This document shows, piece after piece, positions 1 through 7,236 of a stretch of 11,871 nucleotides of DNA. Location: NCBI GenBank assembly GCA_964394975.1, contig CAYMZR010000065.1, forward strand, positions 1 through 11,871. The letters run 5' to 3'. The notes below the pieces were generated by a model. It was not told the DNA's origin. It saw only the letters and a list, made by a program, of their open reading frames with translations, and did not search any database. Numbering within the stretch: position 1 is the stretch's first letter; every line of letters begins with the position of its first letter. This DNA is from UBA11996 sp964394975 (GTDB lineage Bacteria > Chloroflexota > Dehalococcoidia > Lucifugimonadales > UBA826). The translations under genes were made by a program, and so were the position numbers.

Positions 1-801
1 GTATGCCATGTGAACTCTTACTGCCGAGGTGTTGTTAAAGATCCCGTTGACGAGTGCCAAGAGGCAATAGAAATTATGAAAACATTGAAGGGTCAAATAA
101 ATACAGAGGTCTATCATGCCGTTGCTAACGGCACTAACGGTGCATGCGACAAATCCGGAAACGTTATAGCGAACGTACCTAGAAATTGTTTAGCAGCGAG
201 AGGTTATGAACCGACTATTGATGGCATGAGAGAGGCGATAAAGGATGGCTATGCTTCGGTAATCGCTGCTAAATCAGGCACTATCTCTTATGTTGATGGT
301 AAAGAAGCATTGGAAATATATAATAAATCCAAGACTATGGTAGGTATGAGTTTCCCTGTAAACTTACCAGCTTCAGCCTACCATTTGACCACTGTAAAAG
401 ATGAAAGCGGAGATTTTGTTGTAGATGCGGTTAGTACCGATGGCGGCTCCCATCCACGTAACGTTGCGATTCAATCGACTATGGCACTGGTTAATTTTGG
501 GGCATTAAGCCCAAGTGACATGGCGAATAAATTGTCCTGGACACCTTCGAGGATGTTGGGTCTTTTGAGTAAAGGACATTTTTCAGAAGGAGCAGATGCG
601 GATATCACAATCATAGACCCAAATTCAGGAAAGCCTACTATGTCATTTGTTGATGGATTACCAATAATGATTGACGGGAAGGTTGTTGGGAAGGGAGGGA
701 AAATGCTGGTGACTTCAGCGGCTGAAAGGACAATGTCCGGTAGTGGCGTGGCTTTTAAAATCATCGATTTATCGATGAGTAAGCTCTACAAAGGGTTTTA
801 A
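1..801 (+). CDS. Amidohydrolase family protein, C-terminal part (5' end outside window)
   Basis: The reading frame is open to the left edge: the first three codons read Val-Cys-His and run straight into the GTG at position 10. That GTG is therefore an internal Val, not a start, and 266 residues are visible. The sequence matches the C-terminal half of a metal-dependent amidohydrolase (cyclic-amidase/dihydroorotase-like superfamily). Visible marks are a His just before an NSYCRG segment, an STDGG stretch near visible residue 147 whose Asp is the likely catalytic or metal Asp at the end of the barrel, and then the family tail: the helix with WTPSRMLGL, a GADADITIIDP strand and the small beta domain ending with IDGKVVGKGG. 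The family hydrolyses C-N bonds of cyclic or linear amides in the cytoplasm. The N-terminal HxH metal site is outside the window, so the substrate cannot be named. The gene converges on the - strand gene ending at 812, with 10 nt between them. Confidence 0.8.
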   Translation, partial: VCHVNSYCRGVVKDPVDECQEAIEIMKTLKGQINTEVYHAVANGTNGACDKSGNVIANVPRNCLAARGYEPTIDGMREAIKDGYASVIAAKSGTISYVDGKEALEIYNKSKTMVGMSFPVNLPASAYHLTTVKDESGDFVVDAVSTDGGSHPRNVAIQSTMALVNFGALSPSDMANKLSWTPSRMLGLLSKGHFSEGADADITIIDPNSGKPTMSFVDGLPIMIDGKVVGKGGKMLVTSAAERTMSGSGVAFKIIDLSMSKLYKGF

Positions 802-811
802 TAGTAAGGAA

Positions 812-1207
812 TTAATTTCCCGTTATCCGTGTAGGTTTGATTGTAACGATTAACCTTTCTTCTAGGTTATTGTGTCCTTGATAGATATTATTCCCTGTGT
901 ATTTTTCGGATAATTTGTTTATATGCTCGACGGCCCCTGCTTTAGTGATATCTGTTACAACTCCTGTCACATTGACAACGCGAGAATACGGGTCTTTGGG
1001 GTCAAAAACTGCTATTGCTACACGTGAGTCCCTTTTTACGTTATTGATTTTTAAACGACCCGTTGCAGTATTTACCAGTAGGTTTACGCCATCGGTGTCG
1101 ATCCAAACAGGACTTATTTGGGGTGACCCATCTTCCATTAAAGTTACAAACTGAGCAACATGCGGCTCTGAAAGTAATTCTAACTGGGTATGACTGAAAG
1201 AAGGCAT
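812..1207 (-). CDS. PPOX-fold F420-dependent oxidoreductase-like protein
   Basis: A 131-residue protein of the pyridoxamine-5'-phosphate-oxidase-like split beta-barrel superfamily. It resembles the small PPOX class F420-dependent enzymes (Rv1155-like) in length and layout. Seen: an N-terminal helix, then a strand pair with 'FVTLMEDGSPQISPVW', a strand with 'LLVNTATGRLKINNVKRD' that normally contacts cofactor phosphate, 'RVAIAVFDPKDPYSRVVNVTG' and a C-terminal 'IVTIKPTRITG' strand. These are hallmarks of the F420/FMN-binding class; the choice of F420 over FMN or heme is inference. Enzymes of this type act as cytoplasmic homodimers and reduce diverse substrates with F420H2. The ATG lies 6 nt after the typA stop with no visible Shine-Dalgarno, so translation is probably coupled to typA within one transcript. 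Confidence 0.8.
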   Translation of the reverse strand: MPSFSHTQLELLSEPHVAQFVTLMEDGSPQISPVWIDTDGVNLLVNTATGRLKINNVKRDSRVAIAVFDPKDPYSRVVNVTGVVTDITKAGAVEHINKLSEKYTGNNIYQGHNNLEERLIVTIKPTRITGN

Positions 1208-1213
1208 TATATT

Positions 1214-3049
1214 TTAACCCGATTTAATTTTCTGAGATCTTTTCAATTGCCGATGACGAGCATCTCCTGAAAGTATTCTCTTCCTGAGTCTTAAGCTTTT
1301 GGGGGTGATTTCAATCAATTCATCGTCGGAAATGATGTCTAACGATTCTTCAAGGGAAAGGATTTGGGGTTTTATCAGTTTGGTAGTAATGTCTGCGGTT
1401 GAAGATCTCATATTGGTTAATTTTTTTTCCTTGCAAACATTTACAACCAGATCGGAGGCACGGGAATTTAGCCCAACTATCATTCCTTCGTAGACCTGTA
1501 TGCCGCTGTCAATCAAGTTTTTGCCACGTTCCTGTGAGTTTATCAGCCCGAATGCCACGGATTCACCGGTTTCAGAGGCTACCAGGAAGCCTTGACCGGA
1601 CCTTCTGACCTGACCTTCTTTTTTTCTGTATTCAGCAAAACGGCTGGACATGACTCCATCACCGTGAGTGGCGTTCTGGAAAAAAGATCTAAACCCAATG
1701 AGACCTCTAGTTGGTACTATAAACTTTAATCTCAGATTACCGTTACCGTCATTGACCACATCCTCCAATATTCCTAAACGGCGGTTTAAATTCTCTGTTA
1801 ACACACCATAGTACTCTTCATTAGTTTCAATATGTAATGATTCAAAAGGTTCGTGCAATTTGCCATTAAGGGCTTTGAAGATTGGCTGGGCCTGTGAGAC
1901 TTGAAATTCGTAACCTTCGCGCCTCATTGTTTCTGCTAGCACAGATAGATGCAATTCACCTCTTCCACTAACATTAAATTCGTCAGTGTTCTCAGTTGCC
2001 TCGATCTGTAAACCTACGTTCGTACGTAATTCGTCTTTGAGTCTCTTTAAAAGCTCTCTTGAAGTATGGTGAGTCCCTTCTTTTCCCATAAACGGAGATG
2101 TATTAACTCCAAATGTCATTTTTACAGTGGGTTCGTCAACTTTAATTGGAGGCAGTGGTGTGGGGTCAAATGGGTCAGAGATAGTATCTCCTATATTGAC
2201 GTCAGATAATCCTGTAAGTGCAACAATCTCTCCAATTCCTGCGTTGTCGATCCTGCTTCTTTTCATACCATCGTAAATGAAGGCTGTTTCAACTGTGTGG
2301 TTGGAGATTTTACCCTCCAACGAGATAACAGAAGCTGGAGCTTTGCTAGATACATTTCCTTGAGATATTTTTCCGATCACTATTTGACCGGCGTAATCAT
2401 CATGGTCTAAGGCGGTGACCAATATTTTTAATGGCTTAGTGTGGTCTCCTATAGGTGCCGGGATAGTATCAACAATTGCTTGAATAAGCGGACTGATATC
2501 TGATGGAGGATCTTCTATGTTTTTAACGGCATAACCATCTTTAGCAGATGCAAAAAATATCGGATATTCGAGCTGAGATTCATCGGTGGCTAATTCCAAA
2601 AACAAATCGTCGATTTCTTCTTGAACTTCTTGTGGCCTTCTTTCAGATCGGTCTATTTTGTTTATTACTACAATGGGAGTCAACCCATAACTCAGTGCTT
2701 GTTGCAGGACATATCTGGTTTGTGGCATTGGACCGTCGACAGAATCCACTAGCAGGATGCATCCATCAGCCATGTTCATGACTCTTTCAACTTCTCCGCT
2801 GAAGTCTGCGTGTCCTGGAGTATCTATGATATTTATTTTTGTGCCATTAAATATGATGGAAGTGTTTTTGGCTAGAATAGTTATTCCCTTTTCTCTTTCA
2901 AGAGGGTTGCTGTCCATTATTAATTCACCAGGATCTTCACGCTCACTGAAGGTATTATTTTGTTTTAATAGGGCGTCCACTAGTGTTGTTTTGCCATGGT
3001 CAACATGAGCAATTATGGTGATATTTCTGATTTTCTCCGCTGGCAGCAT
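1214..3049 (-). CDS. typA: Translational GTPase TypA/BipA
   Basis: Full-length 611-residue ribosome-associated GTPase, the usual length for TypA/BipA. All GTPase motifs are present: G1 AHVDHGKTT (residues 14-22), the switch I segment EREKGIT (51-57), G3 DTPGH (76-80), G4 NKID (130-133) and G5 SAKDG (167-171). They are followed by a domain-II beta barrel, the two alpha/beta domains (V and III-like) and the BipA-specific C-terminal domain with 'RGLIGFRS' and 'NVCKEKKLTNMRSS'. Known role: it binds 70S ribosomes at the EF-G site and aids ribosome assembly and translation under stress or cold. The ATG start is supported by an AAGGA at 3059-3063 (9-nt spacer). The PPOX gene follows after 6 nt and a tRNA-Thr lies upstream on the same strand. 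Nothing is truncated or unusual. Confidence 0.97.
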   Translation of the reverse strand: MLPAEKIRNITIIAHVDHGKTTLVDALLKQNNTFSEREDPGELIMDSNPLEREKGITILAKNTSIIFNGTKINIIDTPGHADFSGEVERVMNMADGCILLVDSVDGPMPQTRYVLQQALSYGLTPIVVINKIDRSERRPQEVQEEIDDLFLELATDESQLEYPIFFASAKDGYAVKNIEDPPSDISPLIQAIVDTIPAPIGDHTKPLKILVTALDHDDYAGQIVIGKISQGNVSSKAPASVISLEGKISNHTVETAFIYDGMKRSRIDNAGIGEIVALTGLSDVNIGDTISDPFDPTPLPPIKVDEPTVKMTFGVNTSPFMGKEGTHHTSRELLKRLKDELRTNVGLQIEATENTDEFNVSGRGELHLSVLAETMRREGYEFQVSQAQPIFKALNGKLHEPFESLHIETNEEYYGVLTENLNRRLGILEDVVNDGNGNLRLKFIVPTRGLIGFRSFFQNATHGDGVMSSRFAEYRKKEGQVRRSGQGFLVASETGESVAFGLINSQERGKNLIDSGIQVYEGMIVGLNSRASDLVVNVCKEKKLTNMRSSTADITTKLIKPQILSLEESLDIISDDELIEITPKSLRLRKRILSGDARHRQLKRSQKIKSG

Positions 3050-3089
3050 CTATTTTTGTCCTTTCAGGAATTACTTAGATATTAATGAT

Positions 3090-3118
3090 CTCATATACCT
3101 AACAAAATTGAGAGGCAA
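3090..3118 (-). promoter_or_regulatory. Possible sigma-70 promoter for typA
   Basis: Read on the - strand, TTGCCT (3113-3118) and TATGAG (3090-3095) are separated by 17 nt, each matching 4 of 6 consensus bases. This would start transcription about 35-40 nt before the typA ATG. The stretch between typA and the tRNA (3050-3185) is AT-rich and otherwise empty, so chance matches are likely. typA might instead be read through from the tRNA promoter. Confidence 0.25.
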
Positions 3119-3185
3119 TATTGCATTAGATGAGATTGAATTCATAAAAATATTTTTTCTATGAAGACTCTGGGTAGAAAAAAGG

Positions 3186-3260
3186 TGGAGCCAACGGTCG
3201 GGATTGAACCGACGACCTGCTCTTTACGAAAGAGCTGCTCTACCACTGAGCTACGTTGGC
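3186..3260 (-). tRNA. tRNA-Thr (anticodon CGU)
   Basis: The - strand folds into a complete cloverleaf. The acceptor stem GCCAACG pairs with CGTTGGC. The D-arm is GCTC/GAGC with loop AGTGGTA. The anticodon stem GCTCT/AGAGC encloses loop TTCGTAA, giving anticodon CGT (reads ACG, Thr). A 5-nt variable loop AGGTC is followed by the T-arm GTCGG/CCGAC with loop TTCAATC. The body is 72 nt (3189-3260), with discriminator U (3189) and a genome-encoded CCA (3186-3188). A run of six Ts follows two bases after CCA on the transcribed strand (3178-3183), which may help end transcription. A perfect TATAAT on the - strand (3286-3291) lies 25 nt upstream of the tRNA 5' end. Confidence 0.97.
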
Positions 3261-3276
3261 ATATCATTTGATCGAA

Positions 3277-3291
3277 TATAATTTTATTATA
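3277..3291. promoter_or_regulatory. Opposed -10 boxes between tRNA-Thr and the GDPD gene
   Basis: TATAAT occurs on the + strand at 3277-3282 and on the - strand at 3286-3291, separated by three Ts. The - strand box would serve the tRNA (25 nt before its 5' end). The + strand box would serve the phosphodiesterase gene, with a leader of about 40 nt; a TTGGCA lies 15 nt upstream of it at the very start of the tRNA gene. No good -35 is seen for the tRNA. The region is very AT-rich, so the + strand box is less certain. Confidence 0.4.
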
Positions 3292-3316
3292 TGTTTTCTT
3301 TTTGGTTAATAGGAAC

Positions 3317-3323
3317 AAGGAGG
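3317..3323 (+). promoter_or_regulatory. Strong ribosome binding site AAGGAGG deciding a TTG start
   Basis: A perfect AAGGAGG ends 7 nt before the TTG at 3331. No ATG or GTG competes at this spacing, so the site fixes the unusual start codon of the phosphodiesterase gene. Confidence 0.85.
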
Positions 3324-3330
3324 AAGTACT

Positions 3331-4095
3331 TTGGTTCATCCCTTTATTATCGCCCATAGAGGTTTTTCAGCTGAAAGACCTGAAAACACCATTAGCAGTT
3401 TTGACTATGCGATAGATAATGGCTTTGGTTTATTAGAGCTGGACGTTCATCTGTCCGCCGACGGGGTTTTAGTAGTCATGCATGATGAAGAAGTAGATAG
3501 GACCACAAATGGAAGTGGGTTTTTGAAATCTATGTCATTCCAAGAAATAAGCCAACTTGATGCAGGATCTTGGTTTCAAGGTACGAATGAAGCTTCTTAC
3601 GCCGCCCAGAAAGTGCCAAGTTTGGACCAGTTTCTATCTAGGTACAGTAGGAAATCACATGTTTTTATAGAGATTAAATCATTAGAAGAAGAGTTGGTAA
3701 GTAAACTCGAAGATCTATTGAATTGTTATGATTTAATTCCCAAGTTTTCAACTGAAAAACTTGATATTCCGGGTGCATCAATAATTTCCTTCAATCGCAA
3801 CCAGGTTAGTTTGTCGGCTCGCACCATGCCTACTATCGGCCACGGTTTACTGGTAATTAAACCCTCTAAGGATGACATAGAGTTTTGTTTGGATAATCAA
3901 ATAAAAGGTTTGTTTCCCAACATACATTTTTTGTCCTCAGAATTGATGGATCTGGCTAAATCCAATTCTTTGCATGTAGGAGTTTGGGGAGCCAATTCTG
4001 TTGATGATTTAGACCTTGTTTCCGATTACGAAGTGTTGGGGGTTACAGTAGATTGGCCCTCACAAGCAAAAAAATACTTTGAGAGCGCTACCTAG
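3331..4095 (+). CDS. Glycerophosphodiester phosphodiesterase (GDPD family)
   Basis: A 254-residue cytoplasmic-type GDPD of normal family length (GlpQ2/UgpQ-like), with no signal peptide. Such enzymes hydrolyse glycerophosphodiesters (deacylated phospholipids) to sn-glycerol-3-phosphate and an alcohol, using a divalent metal. Motifs seen: HRG (residues 9-11, catalytic His9), ENT (19-21), ELD with Glu36 and Asp38 as metal ligands, HD (51-52, second catalytic His), RTTNGSG (57-63), IEIK with Glu114, and near the end the VGVWGAN strand and VTVDWP, equivalent to the usual T(N/D)xP ending. The start is TTG, set by a perfect Shine-Dalgarno at 3317-3323. The gene diverges from the tRNA and typA and ends 2 nt from the convergent MFS gene. 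No glycerol-phosphate transporter is adjacent, so the pathway link is from the family only. Confidence 0.93.
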   Translation: MVHPFIIAHRGFSAERPENTISSFDYAIDNGFGLLELDVHLSADGVLVVMHDEEVDRTTNGSGFLKSMSFQEISQLDAGSWFQGTNEASYAAQKVPSLDQFLSRYSRKSHVFIEIKSLEEELVSKLEDLLNCYDLIPKFSTEKLDIPGASIISFNRNQVSLSARTMPTIGHGLLVIKPSKDDIEFCLDNQIKGLFPNIHFLSSELMDLAKSNSLHVGVWGANSVDDLDLVSDYEVLGVTVDWPSQAKKYFESAT

Positions 4096-4097
4096 AA

Positions 4098-5810
4098 CTA
4101 TGAGTTAGTTCGCTGTTTTCGATCTTCCTCTTGGGCTACTATCACACCTTTCTCTACATCTACCCATTTTAGAATACCTGTGCCAGTGATTATTATGGAT
4201 AAAATTGATGCAACTGCCATCCTGGTGTCAAACATTGCAGTGACAACGACATAAAGCATAGGCCCGAATACTGAAGACGCTCGGCTCATAAATCCAAAGA
4301 AGGAAAAAAATTCACCACTACGCGTTTCAGGCGTAATTTGGGCAAACAAACTTCTAGCTAAAGCCTGACTTCCGCCCATTACAAGTCCGACTGAGATTCC
4401 TAGAATTATCCATTGGAGCTCTGCTGTTAATCCTAACGGAATCCATATTGAATTTCGTATTAAGTCAGGCCACCAGTCTAAAGCACCATCTCCTAGTTTA
4501 GATCTGTGATATTTACCAGTATTAGCAATTCCATGCAGATTACCACCAGATATAGAGATGCTGTACTGAGAATTATCAGAAGTGTCAATCTTTTCTGCCA
4601 AGGTTTTTGCGGCGGTGATAGAAAGTGATTGCTCTCTCTCCAAGTCACCAATTTCAATTCCCCAAGCAGTATCTATTTTAGAGTCAGATAAATCTGGCAC
4701 TTTTTCAAGTAAGTAGTCAGATTGGGTTTCGTTATATGTGAGCTGATAGTCGAAATCAGCATGTTTATTTGGTTCTAACGGAATAATTGCAACCCCAAAT
4801 AGAACTATTACGATCCAACCACCCAGAGCAATATATAAAGATTTTTTGGTATTCCATATCGATGCAAGTTTACTGAACCCCATTGCTGACGGTGCGGCAA
4901 CGAACTGAATTATTAGAAGGGATAATATTATGAACATTTGATCAATCTTCAAGGCATCAGTTGCAAAAGCAGTAGCAATTCCCATTACTGTTTGAATGCC
5001 ATCGTTAAAGAGCAGATATGCTGCCAGATAAACGAGGATGACTCTGAACCGCATTAGTTCTTTAAATGTTTTTCTTAGTTCTGAAAGAGCAACTCTCGGT
5101 GCTGTAGATATAGTCAGACCCTCAATTCTATTAAAAATTACAGGTTCAGGTATTGCTTTCAAAGCCCAAAGAGACCATCCAAACCACCATAATCCGACTG
5201 AAGCGATACATAGTCTCAATATCAAATCAGAGTGACCACTTTGAGAAGTTAGTACCAAAACAACCACATGGCCTAATAACAGTAGGCCACCCCCGACATA
5301 ACCAAATGCATATCCACGACTGCTGACCTCATCTAATAAGTGTCTCGGGGCTATATGAGGAAGAAATGAATTGTAAATCACTAACCCGCCAGCGAAACCA
5401 ATATTACCCAATATGAAAGTTCCCAATAGCCAGGCCCACGGATGCGATGTGTATGCGGAGAAAAAACCCAGTACCGCAAACAGAGATCCTGCTATGGTAT
5501 ACGCCCATAACAAAGTTTTCTTGATTGGAATCCTGTCAGCAATTACTCCTAGGATTGGGCTTGAAATTGCGACTACCAGAGTGGAAATAGCTAAACCTAC
5601 ACTCCAAGACGAACTTCCTGTGAAATTTATCCCCCATAGAACAGCTTCTTCCCCTAGGGCATCTTTGAACAGAAGAACGTAGTACACAGGGAAAAAAGCG
5701 GCTAACCCACTTGTAGCGTAACCAGAATTTGCCCAGTCATACATACACCAGGCTCTAATTATTTTGCGATCAGATTTAGGAAGAGTGTTCAATTCTGGGT
5801 TCTTCGACAA
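4098..5810 (-). CDS. MFS transporter of the UMF1/Atg22-like family with a large extracytoplasmic insertion
   Basis: A 570-residue, 12-helix inner-membrane protein. The N-terminal 'AWCMYDWANSGYATSG' (residues 20-35) and 'GGSQALARSLFAQITP' (479-494) are signatures of the UMF1 branch of MFS (related to the vacuolar amino-acid exporter Atg22). The substrate is not known for most bacterial members. I place helices at about 24-48, 66-92, 100-118, 124-147, 168-188, 198-218, 252-270, 283-308, 322-344, 459-480, 508-527 and 530-548. Between helices 9 and 10 lies a polar segment of about 115 residues (345-458) absent from typical members of 420-480 residues. By topology it sits outside the membrane. The start is a TTG with no Shine-Dalgarno; an in-frame stop lies four codons upstream and the next Met (residue 23) is already at helix 1, so TTG is the only reasonable choice. 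It is divergent from the acyl-CoA dehydrogenase gene. Confidence 0.88.
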   Translation of the reverse strand: MSKNPELNTLPKSDRKIIRAWCMYDWANSGYATSGLAAFFPVYYVLLFKDALGEEAVLWGINFTGSSSWSVGLAISTLVVAISSPILGVIADRIPIKKTLLWAYTIAGSLFAVLGFFSAYTSHPWAWLLGTFILGNIGFAGGLVIYNSFLPHIAPRHLLDEVSSRGYAFGYVGGGLLLLGHVVVLVLTSQSGHSDLILRLCIASVGLWWFGWSLWALKAIPEPVIFNRIEGLTISTAPRVALSELRKTFKELMRFRVILVYLAAYLLFNDGIQTVMGIATAFATDALKIDQMFIILSLLIIQFVAAPSAMGFSKLASIWNTKKSLYIALGGWIVIVLFGVAIIPLEPNKHADFDYQLTYNETQSDYLLEKVPDLSDSKIDTAWGIEIGDLEREQSLSITAAKTLAEKIDTSDNSQYSISISGGNLHGIANTGKYHRSKLGDGALDWWPDLIRNSIWIPLGLTAELQWIILGISVGLVMGGSQALARSLFAQITPETRSGEFFSFFGFMSRASSVFGPMLYVVVTAMFDTRMAVASILSIIITGTGILKWVDVEKGVIVAQEEDRKQRTNS

Positions 5811-5879
5811 ATTTATTACTTAGGGTGGAAAATAGTTCCATACACCGACATACTATATTCACAAAAATTTTATATCTAC

Positions 5880-5898
5880 CCTGTTAATGGAAAACAGG
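5880..5898. promoter_or_regulatory. Inverted repeat in the divergent MFS / acyl-CoA dehydrogenase intergenic region
   Basis: Perfect arms CCTGTT (5880-5885) and AACAGG (5893-5898) flank a 7-nt spacer. The repeat lies just upstream of the TGAGGA ribosome binding site (5905-5910) of the dehydrogenase gene. It sits where an operator for a dimeric repressor could block transcription, or it could form a small RNA hairpin in the leader. The rest of the 106-nt region is AT-rich with only weak promoter-like matches on either strand. Confidence 0.35.
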
Positions 5899-5916
5899 AA
5901 CAAATGAGGATTCCAA

Positions 5917-7074
5917 ATGCTAGATTACTACAACGTAACTGAACTTCTTTCCACAGAAGATAGACAGATTCAAAATTCGGCTAGGGATTACCTGGATAGT
6001 GAAGTAATGCCTGGTGTAAAGGATTGGTGGGAATTCGGTGAATTTCCCAAGCATTTGGTACCTGAGTTTGGGGAAATGGGATTTTTGGGGTCGAACCTAC
6101 CTGCGGAGTATGGTTGCCCTGGGGTCAACAACAAGTCGTATGGCCTCATCATGTATGAACTCGAAAGAATAGATTCGGGTCTCAGAAGCTTTGCCAGTGT
6201 GCAAAGTGCCTTGGTTATGTATCCCATATATAGATACGGTTCTGAAGACCAGAAGAAAAAATATCTACCCGAAATGGCTAAAGGTAATATGATTGGATGT
6301 TTCGGACTTACCGAGCACGATGGTGGTTCTGATCCGGGGGCAATGAAGACAAATGCAAAAAAAGATGGTGAATCCTACATATTAAACGGTACGAAAATGT
6401 GGATTACCAACGGAAATATTGCCGATGTGGCCTTAGTTTGGGCCAAAGATGAGACAGATACGGTGAGAGGATTTCTAATTCCTAAAGATACACCTGGATT
6501 CACTGCAAATAAAATAGAGCACAAGATGAGCATGCGAGCATCAGTTACCAGTGAGCTGGTGCTGGAAGATGTGAGGGTGCCGGCTACTAGTATTCTGCCA
6601 GAATCGAACGGTTTATCAGCTCCTTTGTCCTGCCTAACTCAGGCACGTTATGGTATTGCATGGGGTGCTCTTGGGGCACTTGAAAGCGTCTATGAAGATG
6701 CTCTCAGATTCTCTAAAGCAAGAAGCACTTTTGGGAAACCCATTGCCTCCAGGCAACTTGTTCAAGATAAATTGGTAGATATGGTTACAGATCATACTCA
6801 GGGACTGTTATTGGCCTGGCGGTTAGGGGAAATGAAAGATGCAGGGACAATGGATTACAATCATGTTTCCGTTGCAAAAAGAGAGAATGTTCGTTCTGCG
6901 TTGAAGGCAGCCAGAAGTGCAAGGGAAGTGTTGGGTGGCAGCGGAATCACATTGGACTACGGTGTCATAAGACATATGTTGAATCTAGAAACGGTCGACA
7001 CTTATGAAGGTACGAGAGACGTACACACTCTCATAATTGGCCGACATATAACTGGGGAAAACGCACTGGTCTAA
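5917..7074 (+). CDS. Glutaryl-CoA dehydrogenase-type acyl-CoA dehydrogenase
   Basis: A 385-residue FAD enzyme with the standard acyl-CoA dehydrogenase fold: N-terminal helices 10-125, middle beta barrel about 127-225, C-terminal helices about 238-380. It matches glutaryl-CoA dehydrogenase (GCDH) far better than short- or medium-chain enzymes. ELERIDSGLRS (81-91) keeps the residues equivalent to human Glu87, Arg94 and Ser95 (here Glu83, Arg90, Ser91), which handle the distal carboxylate. CFGLTEHDGGSDP (128-140) and WITNG (162-166) bind flavin and substrate. The C-terminal TYEGTRDVHTLIIGRHITG carries Tyr363 and the catalytic base Glu364. GCDH oxidises glutaryl-CoA and usually decarboxylates it to crotonyl-CoA, passing electrons to ETF, in lysine, tryptophan and aromatic degradation. 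No ETF or other pathway gene is in the window. ATG start with TGAGGA 6 nt upstream; the inverted repeat at 5880-5898 may regulate it. Confidence 0.93.
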   Translation: MLDYYNVTELLSTEDRQIQNSARDYLDSEVMPGVKDWWEFGEFPKHLVPEFGEMGFLGSNLPAEYGCPGVNNKSYGLIMYELERIDSGLRSFASVQSALVMYPIYRYGSEDQKKKYLPEMAKGNMIGCFGLTEHDGGSDPGAMKTNAKKDGESYILNGTKMWITNGNIADVALVWAKDETDTVRGFLIPKDTPGFTANKIEHKMSMRASVTSELVLEDVRVPATSILPESNGLSAPLSCLTQARYGIAWGALGALESVYEDALRFSKARSTFGKPIASRQLVQDKLVDMVTDHTQGLLLAWRLGEMKDAGTMDYNHVSVAKRENVRSALKAARSAREVLGGSGITLDYGVIRHMLNLETVDTYEGTRDVHTLIIGRHITGENALV

Positions 7075-7102
7075 TTCTTGCCACCCGATTGATTTATGGC
7101 AT

Positions 7103-7126
7103 AGGTTCATTGGTTAACTAGAACCT
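7103..7126 (+). terminator. Weak hairpin after the acyl-CoA dehydrogenase gene
   Basis: AGGTTC (7103-7108) and GAACCT (7121-7126) form a 6-bp stem with a 12-nt loop, 28 nt after the stop codon. It is followed by TTGTTAAAG, which is not a true T-tract. It may be a weak terminator or only a chance repeat. Confidence 0.25.
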
Positions 7127-7236
7127 TGTTAAAGAGACCATAAATATCCGTAATTTTTGTTGGATGCGGTACGGCGGTTGGAAGAGCTACTGGTGTAGAG
7201 TCGTCGGTAATTGAGGAAGCGTTAGCAGAAGAGGAA

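Noticed and set aside
803..820. Short GGAA/TTCC inverted repeat between the amidohydrolase and PPOX genes
   Set aside because: Only four GC-containing pairs around an AT core, with no T-tract; it runs into coding sequence and is not a credible terminator.
3142..3163. AT-only palindrome CATA...TATG between tRNA and typA
   Set aside because: The stem is almost all A-T in an AT-rich stretch and is expected by chance.
3142..3357. 71-residue - strand frame across the tRNA
   Set aside because: Its middle is the translation of the tRNA-Thr gene, a well-known artefact; it also overlaps the start of the phosphodiesterase gene and has no ribosome binding site.
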